Positions 58,301 through 64,000 of a DNA stretch of 64,000 nucleotides are shown one piece after another. The DNA is taken from positions 79,464 through 143,463 of the IMG/VR virus record IMGVR_UViG_3300045971_000354, one strand, 5' to 3'. Each line of letters opens with the position of its first letter. Within the stretch, counting starts at the first letter, position 1. Both the position numbers and the translations under genes were made by a program. Source of the stretch: a virus. A model generated the notes under the pieces. That model searched no databases and was not told the origin of the DNA. It worked only from the letters and a program-made list of their open reading frames with translations.

Positions 58301-60820
58301 GTCATTACACAAGAACACATCCATCTCACCATTTAACTTTGGTGGATTAAAGGTTGGGTCATTGTTAATAATTTTAACTGCCGCATCAATCATATCGTTT
58401 AAGATAACACTGGCTGAACTTTCTACAACATTAGATGCAAATAACTGGCTCACTGCAACTTTAATGTGATTAACAGCCGATGCACATTGTCCAGTTGTTA
58501 AACTAGGTACCTTTGCAATAAAGTCAGCACTTGTAATTACTTGTCCAGCACCGCCGTCTATCATGTCGTGCACTAAACTCTTTACAATTGTTCCAACATC
58601 ACGGCGGCATAACGATTCGCTGAATGTTGTACTACCATATGTGGTATTAATAAAATCAACAACTGACTGTTGAATAAATGCAGTTCCGGTAGTTAACACA
58701 GCCGCCGCATTGATCAAGCCACCTTTATTATCTTGAGTAATAAAAGTTTTCATCGTCATGTTAGGATTACGCAAGTAATGATAACCGAACGTAATTGGCT
58801 TGTAAATATGCCACTGTCCCGATGCAATAACTCCAATATCGGTTAGTGCAGTTCCGATGTCGACTGCAAAACCACCCGGCAATACCGCAGTGATAATACC
58901 TTGACCGCTATTTCCTGTAAACATGTATCCGACATAAGTTGTCGGTAACGTTCCGTTGCTAAGGGATACAGTAATAAATCCTGATACTGCACTAGGAGTA
59001 ACATTTGCGCTGACTAAAAATGTAGCGTAATCAGTAACTGTGCTTAACGCAGTAGTTTGTAATCTATCGATCTGTGCGTCTCTTCGAAAGTAAGTATTGG
59101 CCCAAATACTATTACTAATTCCCTTTGCTGGACGAATAATTACACGGCGGAATTCATCGCCTCTTATTGAAGTATTGTTTGATAACTTAATAGGAAGTTG
59201 TTCGTAGTATTCTCCAGACTCGACAACAAATGTAATCTGCAATGCGCTAACGTTTGTGTTGTATATAACAGATTCATTTGCAATAAAGTCACCTGAGTAT
59301 ACATGCCACTGGTCGGCAGGAATAGAAGGCCCCACAGCAAACGGAACATTATTCGGATATTCTACAATAACCGAATCGTAATATACTCCTGTTGTATCTG
59401 CAACAGAATTGACAGCAACAATAGTACCTACTTTGTTTGGCTGTGCTGGATCATACGGGTCTATGTAAAACTTATATCCTACCCAAAAATTCGGAATAGG
59501 AACCATTTTTGTATCGCTAAATGTAAAAGTTACTTGATGTGGTTTTGTTACATCTGCAATTGAAGTAGTAACCGGGGTATTAAAAGATACCCCGTAGTCA
59601 ACATATGCAATGGTGTAAATTTCTTGGCCGCCTTCTGTCGCAATGCCTTCAATTAAAGCAATTGCTTCACTTTCAACGCCTTGAATGTATTGGCCGGGGA
59701 AGATTGTAAACTTGCCTTTAGGGGCAGAACCGAACTGATTTGAGCCTTGATCGCCGGCAAAAAGTGCTAATCTTGCAAGGTTATTGCCGTAATAGTTATC
59801 GCTTACACTAATGACTGTGCAAGGAGTAGTTCCGGCAGTTCCGTAAGTTATTAATCTACTGTAGTCGCCTACTTCGATTTTGCTTACCGCAATTAATTGC
59901 TCGGCATATTCAGCTGCATGATTAATAGTGTTAAATGCATATTGCCAATTGCGCCCTCTTTTACTTGCGGGAGTATTAGGTTGGTAATCTGAACCTTTGG
60001 TAGAAATATGTAAATTGTTTTCGCTGAAATACGCATTATTGTCTACATATCCTTTTGTTGCAGCCTGTAAAGTAGGATCGCCTTCAATTGGATCACGAGA
60101 AAGCAATAATGGGCCAGTCATTGTTCCGTAGATAGCATTTCTTGCAATACCGTCAAGTGAAATTTTACTGTCAGCGTATTCTTTATTAACGATGTGAGTA
60201 GAACTAGTTGCGGTTGTTAGCAATCGAACATTATGACGTAATGTGCTACCTTCAACAATTACTGTTGCAGTTGTAGTCGCAGTATTGTTATTATCGACAA
60301 TGTATTGGCCATCGCGGTTTAGGAAATTATCATATAAGAACTTGCGGGTTACAAGATCTTGATCAGCAGTAGGGTTAGCAAATTGTATAGCCCTGAAGCT
60401 GCTAGTACCAGTCGAACCTACTAAATTTGCACCTAGTGTTGGATTCGGGTCAGTAACTAACGAGCTTGCAGCATTATTGATAGTATAAAAGCTGCCAGTT
60501 GACGTAATAGTAGGTATAATCGAAATACCGGTTCCACTTACTAGTGTGCTTGTTACAAGGTATGTTCCGCTACCGTTGTTTACAGTAGTAATAAATTGGT
60601 TGCCAGGGCCTAACGGCATTCCGCCAGTTTCGACGGGATACCCTGCAATGTTAAAGTCTTTTAGATCTCCGAATCTAAATTCCCCGCCTCCCGCATAATA
60701 CAACTCAGTAAAGTTTTGATTTACTTTTAAAAACGCTGTTCTTATACTATCACCGGTACCGTCATTTGATTGAGAACCGATTTGAATATGCTGTCTAGAT
60801 GAAGTATTAATTGTTGGCAT
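52331..60820 (-). CDS. Giant tail fibre/baseplate structural protein
   Basis: 2829 residues from the ATG at 60820, which has AGGAAAA upstream; an ATG at 60850 is not preceded by a ribosome site. The N-terminal region has INTSSRQHIQIGSQSNDGTG and TAFLKVNQNFTELYYAGG, frequent at the start of T4-like fibre proteins. Several ATKGYVD-type segments lie in the first half. Around residues 2250-2430 there is a tandem 40-residue repeat. The C-terminal ~125 residues hold the YADLAENY...VAGVVSTNPA...KGDMMIS domain shared with the left-end fibres. One of the longest proteins here; a host-recognition fibre is likely. Confidence 0.8.
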   Translation of the reverse strand: MPTINTSSRQHIQIGSQSNDGTGDSIRTAFLKVNQNFTELYYAGGGEFRFGDLKDFNIAGYPVETGGMPLGPGNQFITTVNNGSGTYLVTSTLVSGTGISIIPTITSTGSFYTINNAASSLVTDPNPTLGANLVGSTGTSSFRAIQFANPTADQDLVTRKFLYDNFLNRDGQYIVDNNNTATTTATVIVEGSTLRHNVRLLTTATSSTHIVNKEYADSKISLDGIARNAIYGTMTGPLLLSRDPIEGDPTLQAATKGYVDNNAYFSENNLHISTKGSDYQPNTPASKRGRNWQYAFNTINHAAEYAEQLIAVSKIEVGDYSRLITYGTAGTTPCTVISVSDNYYGNNLARLALFAGDQGSNQFGSAPKGKFTIFPGQYIQGVESEAIALIEGIATEGGQEIYTIAYVDYGVSFNTPVTTSIADVTKPHQVTFTFSDTKMVPIPNFWVGYKFYIDPYDPAQPNKVGTIVAVNSVADTTGVYYDSVIVEYPNNVPFAVGPSIPADQWHVYSGDFIANESVIYNTNVSALQITFVVESGEYYEQLPIKLSNNTSIRGDEFRRVIIRPAKGISNSIWANTYFRRDAQIDRLQTTALSTVTDYATFLVSANVTPSAVSGFITVSLSNGTLPTTYVGYMFTGNSGQGIITAVLPGGFAVDIGTALTDIGVIASGQWHIYKPITFGYHYLRNPNMTMKTFITQDNKGGLINAAAVLTTGTAFIQQSVVDFINTTYGSTTFSESLCRRDVGTIVKSLVHDMIDGGAGQVITSADFIAKVPSLTTGQCASAVNHIKVAVSQLFASNVVESSASVILNDMIDAAVKIINNDPTFNPPKLNGEMDVFLCNDANVIRYVSCQNHGGFMMVLDPVGQIKNKSPYTQTASSFSQSIAKHRFAGGMFIDGFAGNVIATPTASSYIADPLHVTVSGLRRKQQVPTFFTVRGIRYEVDFISNFTPAGVITYPDGSTVTDYSAILNLNPLSPGGIPNPVSVTDTIGGFRTAQSAIPIIIDQPSGIGGLAATGHATSDVSGKITSIVIDFPGTGYLVAPNISIGGAIFNNLTFTTGNGIASASIVNGGSGYAVGCRIEFLPINAFGAVAAYGVVTSVDVDGGITSFIINTPGSNWSVATQYQVVFGNMLITVPTPVSGFIDTVPAQFELITAGNRSMLANDFTQVNDLGYGIFATNGGFAENVSMFTYYNYRSYYSLNGAQMRTTTGSSCYGEYGLCAEGSDPNEVPLAVNITYPLTQIAKAYVYPPLFPATLGQASVYITIDPTNGGYPPMNGSQVEINHSGIIRTYSVGAATPATDVSNKIIPNVYQLFFNSGNISSGATTGLYASLRNNDTVIVRANTLVKLRGVNPSVISRPSTSLTYNDDPTYVYHITGFSTVQPDSSVFVYTLEDYNYITFQSTEQGVTYPTLTNTGSGYSSTVTVSIQLALAAPTSHTVSGDQGANTGGIQAVYLNTVAGIMIGQEVSGNSIITGTMVTYINSAINLVGISYPTSNISTGDGTITNGTSLTFTSVNPTAHASITSNGNIGAITIDSGGAGWISSTTAISITGNASINSPVKIAGIAGTSIIKINPLELLSANRIWSGLVSTPVRNYQFALGNQIYNIVGYRGQVETGQSWAEIDIDRPLVEDIGKGVILRAGFPINSAGAVTTRISLLRATGHDFVDIGTGGYADTRIPNDLYGPPINIPQQSHEVIETNKARVYYMTTDQDGNFRVGNALTVNQAKGSVSISVPLDISNLSSISLRRDLGPPVNEFSVDNTMVTEADYKVPTEQAVANYINRRLGLDRNGAIYAGAPLGPQFLDLRGLLEMKGTLNMGAGGNNISNLNTPRPTTYGYGRDAANKNYADLKLSLDGTFATDTDGTSHLTAQGEMSGPLQLYQDPENIVVTLKVNATSPTNYLILNNVNQLSTQGHIYGTNIPDGTIITGIDYPNSAIFISKYITGNLTFNTQFTVDPIIQAVTKRYVDKNKQFNQLSDVTLTNATNQDLVMFGPALVVNTSTNPPVYNAGTRLVNVANDVSTIVNTPTSRAGGSDLTITRTNNIATFKLVGGAGSSNPITDYHINNDAQIAQSKLFMNAAVTSASAPTGGQRAQQLSLGVAEFDSIMFTANNGWISLANATTIANGIIPSKHAYIPVGGGLLGATNTAADTAASYVSSATVQTWLQNISSAWSFSSNLNPNTDLAESLGTGVKRWGTVYANTAILNSGISLNTNATITTDVATANVFNTVATTVNAFGAATAVNIGAATGLTSVKNNLNVAGNTGITGTLGVTSDLSVNTNKFNVAAATGNTLVAGTLGVTGVATLSSTANITGDLNVNTNKFNVTAANGNTLVAGTLGVTGVTSLTSDLNIATNKFNVASATGNTLVAGTLGVTGVATLSSTANITGDLNIATNKFNVTAANGNTLVAGTLGVTGVATLSSTANITGDLNVNTNKFTVASASGNVNSLGTISGTSFNGSGSGLTSLSVPNSALQGSGTITFTGTSGTGNVALGGTLTFTSGNGVTLSYAAGTITVNTSQDLRTTASPSFTKLSITGGGVGAAAASALNITGDLTLARSATTGVLYLGSNGSQYVYYDGTNYNMPNGQLYVNGTQVVLNSGSWSISVTNAAHLFANVQDGLTNLTLGGFSGATGANATWYGGPSWTASTNYLASNISGVADFATNLYINELGIRTQAYTASVASTVVARDASQDIRCNVLHGTATAAQYADLAENYLADAVYEVGTVLEFGGELEITIAEDGTRRVAGVVSTNPAHLMNSALTGEFVTALALTGRVPVKVRGKVRKGDMMISAGGGFARASYSPVLGSVIGKALQNFDGVEGVIEVVVGRM
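53589..54040 (-). repeat. Tandem ~120-bp (40-residue) repeats in the giant fibre gene
   Basis: Copies of a segment beginning CCTAATGTACC (plus strand) occur at 53589, 53709, 53811, 53931 and 54015, i.e. periods of 120, 102, 120 and 84, all multiples of three. Alternate copies are nearly identical, suggesting a higher-order duplication. At protein level the unit reads NKFNV..GNTLVAGTLGVTGV. Confidence 0.85.
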
Positions 60821-60840
60821 GAGTTTTCCTAACTTTAGAC

Positions 60841-60848
60841 TATTTACC
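60841..60848 (-). promoter_or_regulatory. Variant late promoter octamer (GGTAAATA)
   Basis: Minus strand, 20 bases before the chosen start at 60820. It would drive the 60.8-49.9 kb structural unit. Confidence 0.4.
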
Positions 60849-60881
60849 AAGAATTTTTATAATCCTAATGTTAAATACTTG

Positions 60882-61169
60882 ATGCTACTGAAATTTAAGA
60901 AAGTAATTGCTGAACACACCAGAAAGAGTAAGTTAGGAAAAGAGCATACCTATATTAGAACACAAACGGTATGTGTATTCCGTTGTGATCAATGCAACGA
61001 AATTTTTGAAAGACAACAGTCAAAAATAGAGCCAAAGCGCAGAAGTAATACATACTTTCATGTTTGCTCTCAATGTGATAACAAACGATTTGCCCAAAAG
61101 AAAGGTGCTGAACGCAGGACAATATGGGATCGTCCCGCGAGCAGCACCGATGATATAAGTAAGATTTAA
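60882..61169 (+). CDS. Small zinc-binding phage protein
   Basis: 95 residues from the ATG at 60882 (MLLKFKKVIAEHTRK). Two Cys pairs, CDQCNEIF and HVCSQCDNK, ~35 residues apart make a zinc site. The rest is basic, suggesting nucleic-acid binding. It sits between divergent/convergent structural and Suf genes. GTTAAATA lies only four bases before the ATG. An earlier in-frame ATG at 60819 gives 21 more residues but lies inside the start of the giant fibre gene. Function unknown. Confidence 0.6.
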   Translation: MLLKFKKVIAEHTRKSKLGKEHTYIRTQTVCVFRCDQCNEIFERQQSKIEPKRRSNTYFHVCSQCDNKRFAQKKGAERRTIWDRPASSTDDISKI

Positions 61170-61987
61170 CTTAAAAAGAGTTGTTCAATTTCTTCTTTAA
61201 CTTCCGGATCTTGAATAATATCAAACGCTAAATTTCTATGTGCACTGATGATTAACGCTTCAGCAGCCGCTTGACTCATTCCCCGTGTTTGCAAATAGTA
61301 AATGCGATCCTGATCCATCGGTTCGGTTGCAGTTCCGCTGTTAACTCTAGAACTATCAGTGGCATTAACAATTTCAGGAACACTATGACATTTCCCACCG
61401 CCGAGGTTTAGATTGACATTTTCTACACCAATTTGCGATCTATGTGAATCTTTATGGACACTAACCATACCTTGAAATACAGTTTGACTACCTTTACCAG
61501 CTTCGCATGCAAAGAATTGATTGCTAACTGAATACGGTCCTTGATGATCTACTTTAGTAATAATTTCGCAATCACCGCCCACTGTATTTGCAGCATACCC
61601 AAATGCATTGAAGTTTCCACCTTCGTCAACGGTAACTTGAATAATGTGTTTGTTTAACTGGCCGCCTTTAATGAATAGCCCTAAATTCATCTGGCCGCCT
61701 TCGCGTATTCGAATATCGTAAATGAATACTTGTTGCAGCTTTTGTGATGCTTCGGTAAGTACTGTCATATCAAGTGTCGCATCTTCGCGAACATCAATAC
61801 GAATGTGTTTTGCTAGCATCTTCTTTTCAGTAGGGGTATGACGCAGAAATATCTTATCTATTTTACCCTGTGCTAGCTCGATCAGATTTGCGTCGATAAC
61901 TGTAAATTCTTTATCGAAATATTCTTCGGGCGTAAATGCCCAATCTGGATCGCCTCTGTTTGCTTTAAGAAAACTCTGGATAGCCAT
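61166..61987 (-). CDS. SufB/SufD-like Fe-S scaffold protein, half-length
   Basis: 273 residues versus 495 (SufB) and 423 (SufD): only the C-terminal beta-helix core plus a short N-terminus. The end PEIVNATDSSRVNSGTATEP and QDRIYYLQTRGMSQAAAEAL matches the SufB/D C-terminal pattern. Aligned by eye, neither the SufB Cys405 nor the SufD His360 equivalent is kept (Thr/Asn and Ser there). Three Cys remain, in GGDCE, FFACE and GGKCH. It could form a Suf complex with the SufC-like product next to it, acting as both B and D, or modulate host Suf. Coupled to the SufC gene by a 23-base overlap. Confidence 0.78.
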   Translation of the reverse strand: MAIQSFLKANRGDPDWAFTPEEYFDKEFTVIDANLIELAQGKIDKIFLRHTPTEKKMLAKHIRIDVREDATLDMTVLTEASQKLQQVFIYDIRIREGGQMNLGLFIKGGQLNKHIIQVTVDEGGNFNAFGYAANTVGGDCEIITKVDHQGPYSVSNQFFACEAGKGSQTVFQGMVSVHKDSHRSQIGVENVNLNLGGGKCHSVPEIVNATDSSRVNSGTATEPMDQDRIYYLQTRGMSQAAAEALIISAHRNLAFDIIQDPEVKEEIEQLFLS

Positions 61988-62690
61988 CTTCTACGATCCT
62001 TGTATAAAGTTCTGTATCGCCTGATACTTTAATGGCCCCTTCGACCATTACATGTACATGCGTGGGTTTTAAAATGTCTAATAACTGTTTACTGTGTGTG
62101 ATAATTAATCCTGCTTTCCCTGACGTTGCTAAAAAATCTATTAGGACCGCAGCAACTAACATTAGTTCTGATTCTGATAACCCATCGTCGATCTCATCTA
62201 TTAAAACAAGATCTGGATCTAACAACATCATGTGAACTAGTTCGTTTCGTTTAGCTTCACCTAACAACATTTCAGACCCATTTGGGCTTCGTTCGCCGTG
62301 TGCTTCCCCAAGCCCCAATAGTTCGCAACACGTATTGTATTTAAGTTTTAAATCCTGAATTACTTCTTGTCGTACTTGAAAAATTTCATCCATTATTTCC
62401 CAATTTGTAATACCGTCATATTCCGGCGGGTATTGCATTGACACAAAAATTCCTAATTTGCTACGCTCATCGGGTTCTAAGTTTATGATCTTTTTCTTTT
62501 TAAAGGTTATTGATCCGTCAGTAATTGCAATGCCAGGATGGCCTGTAATTACATGTGCAAGAGCTGTCTTTCCACTGTGTTTTGGCCCCATGATTGCATG
62601 AAGCTCTCCTGGTTTGATATGTAGGTTTATATCTGTCAGCAGTGCATCATTCGAGTCGGACTGTGCCGATACATTTTTTATTTTAAGCAT
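61965..62690 (-). CDS. sufC: SufC-type ABC ATPase
   Basis: 241 residues, similar to E. coli SufC (248). Walker A GPKHSGKT (35-42), the signature region LLGEAKRNE (142-150) in place of SGGEKKRNE, Walker B LVLIDEIDDG with catalytic Glu166, and a D-loop SESEL. SufC hydrolyses ATP to drive Fe-S assembly on SufBD. The altered signature (no SGG) may change the rate or regulation. Paired with a SufB/D-like gene. Phage Fe-S functions are known but a SufC pair is uncommon. Confidence 0.85.
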   Translation of the reverse strand: MLKIKNVSAQSDSNDALLTDINLHIKPGELHAIMGPKHSGKTALAHVITGHPGIAITDGSITFKKKKIINLEPDERSKLGIFVSMQYPPEYDGITNWEIMDEIFQVRQEVIQDLKLKYNTCCELLGLGEAHGERSPNGSEMLLGEAKRNELVHMMLLDPDLVLIDEIDDGLSESELMLVAAVLIDFLATSGKAGLIITHSKQLLDILKPTHVHVMVEGAIKVSGDTELYTRIVEDGYPEFS

Positions 62691-62726
62691 GTTTTATTAT
62701 ACTACTTTAATTTTATCTTGCATAGG

Positions 62727-62734
62727 TATTTATA
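62727..62734 (-). promoter_or_regulatory. T4-like late promoter octamer (TATAAATA)
   Basis: Minus strand, 36 bases before the SufC start. A bare TATAAT also lies nearer the ATG (62697-62702 region) without a clear -35. Confidence 0.45.
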
Positions 62735-62736
62735 GG

Positions 62737-62744
62737 GTTAAATA
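62737..62744 (+). promoter_or_regulatory. Variant late promoter octamer (GTTAAATA)
   Basis: Plus strand, 30 bases before the ATG at 62775, back-to-back with the minus-strand octamer, giving a divergent late pair. Confidence 0.35.
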
Positions 62745-62774
62745 AAGTACATACATTTTTCATAAAGGATTAAA

Positions 62775-63122
62775 ATGATTATTTTTCTTATTTTGCTTAT
62801 ATTAGCAGTGCTTGGCTGGCTTTTATTCTATTTTAGCAAGACGCCAGATGCACCGCATGCACATCATAAGCATACAGTTGATACTACTGAAATTTCTGTA
62901 GTTCCGCAACCCGAGGGATCGACTCTTCCTGTATCTAACTTTGTACCTGTGATCGAAGTTCCTGTTAAAAAGCCTCGAAAGCCACGTGCTCCTAAAGTTG
63001 TTGCAGTAATCGAGCCAGTAAAGAAACCGGCTGTAAAGAAACCGGCTGTAAAGAAACCGGCTGTAAAGAAACCGGCTGTAAAGAAACCGGCTGTAAAGAA
63101 ACCGGCAACTACGAAAAAGTAA
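62775..63122 (+). CDS. Membrane-anchored protein with Lys/Pro/Ala repeat tail
   Basis: 115 residues. An N-terminal hydrophobic segment (~2-20, FLILLILAVLGWLLFYF) anchors the protein; a short His-rich stretch (HAHHKH) follows. The C-terminal third is a VKKPA pentapeptide repeated six times, like histone H1 tails. Such a tail should bind DNA or other polyanions. AAAGGA precedes the ATG. It may hold phage DNA near the membrane or bind the cell envelope; this is inference. Confidence 0.7.
   Translation: MIIFLILLILAVLGWLLFYFSKTPDAPHAHHKHTVDTTEISVVPQPEGSTLPVSNFVPVIEVPVKKPRKPRAPKVVAVIEPVKKPAVKKPAVKKPAVKKPAVKKPAVKKPATTKK
63018..63107 (+). repeat. Six tandem 15-bp repeats encoding VKKPA
   Basis: Units of GTAAAGAAACCGGCT begin at 63018, 63033, 63048, 63063, 63078 and 63093; the last differs by one base. 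Perfect copies suggest recent expansion and probable length variation between strains. Confidence 0.95.
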
Positions 63123-63284
63123 TTACCAGTGATGTATTACACCTGCTACAATAAACAGGTTAGTAATAATATACGTTAACACGATTATAGTTCGTACGCC
63201 GGCAATACAATTAGCTTCATTATCTGTATTGCCGGCTTTCTCACCTAATGCTTTGGCCCATATTCGCCAACTGTTATGTATCAT
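63123..63284 (-). CDS. Small membrane protein (53 residues)
   Basis: 53 residues: MIHNSWRIWAKALGEKAGN then a hydrophobic segment (VRTIIVLTYIITNLFIVAGV). It overlaps the AbrB-like gene by 11 bases and ends exactly at the stop of the convergent plus-strand gene. The pattern is known from small proteins of T4-like marine phages. Function unknown. Confidence 0.65.
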   Translation of the reverse strand: MIHNSWRIWAKALGEKAGNTDNEANCIAGVRTIIVLTYIITNLFIVAGVIHHW

Positions 63285-63441
63285 TTTTCTTATTGAGATG
63301 CACTGTACCGTCGGCGTTCACTGTCCAGACAAGAGTATCGCCTTCTACCCACCCAAGCTTTGCTAAAATTTCCGGAGTGAACGGGAGGATAAGATCGCCA
63401 GTTACTGGATCTTCTTCGAGTGTTGCAGTATATGAAATCAT
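63274..63441 (-). CDS. AbrB/MazE-like small DNA-binding protein (55 residues)
   Basis: 55 residues with a swapped-hairpin pattern: DLILPFTPEILAKLGWVEGD, then TLVWTVNADGTVHLN. Proteins of this shape bind DNA as transcription factors or antitoxins. No toxin is seen beside it; the next gene is a small membrane protein. It starts as ATGA overlap with the QueD-like stop. Likely a small regulator. Confidence 0.7.
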   Translation of the reverse strand: MISYTATLEEDPVTGDLILPFTPEILAKLGWVEGDTLVWTVNADGTVHLNKKNDT

Positions 63442-63926
63442 TGGTCAATAAACTCGTTATCTTCTCTGCGACCTTGTCGACCTGCCATATTGTTGTCAGT
63501 TTCACGAACTTCAACCCGAGTGCACCATACACGTTCTGCTTCTGCTTTCCCGCAGTTTGGTAGAAAGATTGTGTTAACGTATTCGTATAAAAAGTCAGCA
63601 ATGCCTTCGCATCCGGTCTTTTCAACTTCGGTAATCTTAGCAAGCTTTAATCGGCCAAGCTCTAGCAAGTGTTCACGCATTGGATCATCTTGCGCTACTA
63701 GCAATGTATGATCGAACCAATCTTCAAGTAATGCCTTTAGAGGTTTTAAGCCGCCAAAATCAGTAACCCAATTTCGTGCATCTAGTGTATCGGCTTCAAA
63801 TTCGAAGTGAAACGACATTGCATATCCGTGTATTAAGTTACAGTGAGAGTCGGCACGCCATTGTCGGTAAGCGACTGGCCCGATTTGCTTGTAAGTTTTT
63901 GTTGAGAAATATTTCTTTTGTGTCAT
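63438..63926 (-). CDS. queD: QueD-family 6-carboxytetrahydropterin synthase-like protein
   Basis: 162 residues. The T-fold signature runs SHCNLIHGY (~27-35), NWVTDFGGLKPL, FDHTLLV, CEGIADFLYEYV and a C-terminal VEVRET. Compared with E. coli QueD the catalytic Cys27 and His31 are kept (Cys29 and His33 here) but the His33 ligand is Tyr35, and the first ligand (AAH) reads AYR. So it belongs to a divergent branch of the family; whether it makes CPH4 or another pterin is uncertain. With FolE and QueE it would complete synthesis of the deazaguanine precursor. The region upstream is cut by the window end. Confidence 0.75.
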   Translation of the reverse strand: MTQKKYFSTKTYKQIGPVAYRQWRADSHCNLIHGYAMSFHFEFEADTLDARNWVTDFGGLKPLKALLEDWFDHTLLVAQDDPMREHLLELGRLKLAKITEVEKTGCEGIADFLYEYVNTIFLPNCGKAEAERVWCTRVEVRETDNNMAGRQGRREDNEFIDQ

Positions 63927-64000
63927 GTTAGTCTTTATATAAGTGTGGTTTTTGCGAAATGCGAAAGTTGATTCGTTCTATAACTATAGCATCATCTTCG

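Noticed and set aside
60821-60850. Start of the giant fibre protein at 60850
   Set aside because: No ribosome site is present there, and the ATG at 60820 has AGGAAAA upstream, a late octamer 20 bases away and begins a typical fibre N-terminus.
63018-63107. Possible CRISPR-like or iteron array from six 15-bp repeats
   Set aside because: The units are contiguous without spacers, in frame, and encode a VKKPA tail in a plausible gene.

Overview
The window is part of the genome of a large tailed dsDNA phage of the T4 superfamily (a contractile-tailed myovirus), probably from an aquatic bacterium. The evidence is a T4-type replication set (family-B DNA polymerase gp43, sliding clamp gp45, clamp-loader ATPase gp44, RNase H-type 5' nuclease, gp31-like co-chaperonin, a DsbA-like protein). 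Very long tail/fibre proteins, a lysis cassette, free-standing homing endonucleases and T4-like late promoter octamers (NNTAAATA) support this. No tRNA, rRNA, CRISPR array or integrase was recognised. The window is AT-rich and almost entirely coding, with ATGA/TAATG start-stop overlaps, and no intergenic gap exceeds about 115 bases.

Layout. 1-4.9 kb (+): fibre-type structural genes ending at a bidirectional terminator. 4.9-9.9 kb (-): conserved phage proteins, a MoxR AAA+ ATPase with a VWA/metallopeptidase-like partner, and a GIY-YIG endonuclease. 9.9-26.1 kb (-): a replication and nucleotide-metabolism block. It holds RNase H, QueE, GTP cyclohydrolase (FolE), a HIT protein, cupins, a phosphoribosyltransferase, a nucleotide-sugar dehydrogenase, a glycosyltransferase, a QueD-like protein, a DpdA-like transglycosylase, the clamp and DNA polymerase. 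26-36 kb: DsbA-like protein, two HNH endonucleases and a 1885-residue multidomain protein. 36.4-41.9 kb: a ClpA-type unfoldase, peptide deformylase, DnaJ-type co-chaperone, holin-like protein and spanin pair. 42-49.5 kb: PhoH (+), clamp loader, cytidylyltransferase, polynucleotide-kinase-like protein, MazG-like protein, a second GIY-YIG endonuclease, GroES-like gp31 and a C-family polymerase fragment. 49.5-60.8 kb: baseplate/tail proteins, including one of 2829 residues. 61-64 kb: SufB/D-like and SufC proteins, a Lys/Pro/Ala-repeat membrane protein, two small proteins and a second QueD-family protein.

How the parts fit. FolE, QueE, QueD-family proteins and DpdA form most of a pathway from GTP to a 7-deazaguanine base inserted into DNA, probably as protection from restriction. 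QueC was not seen, so 7-carboxy-7-deazaguanine or a derivative is a reasonable guess for the inserted base. Clp, deformylase, DnaJ, gp31 and MoxR/VWA suggest heavy investment in protein folding and remodelling; SufB/D-SufC point to iron-sulphur cluster supply, for which QueE would be one consumer.

Regulation readable from the sequence. Near-consensus sigma70 promoters with exactly 17-base spacers precede several minus-strand transcription units. In four of them the -10 box ends only 5-7 bases before the ATG, which predicts leaderless mRNAs. T4-like late octamers precede structural, lysis and homing-endonuclease genes. Functional names are from motif reading only; no database search was possible.
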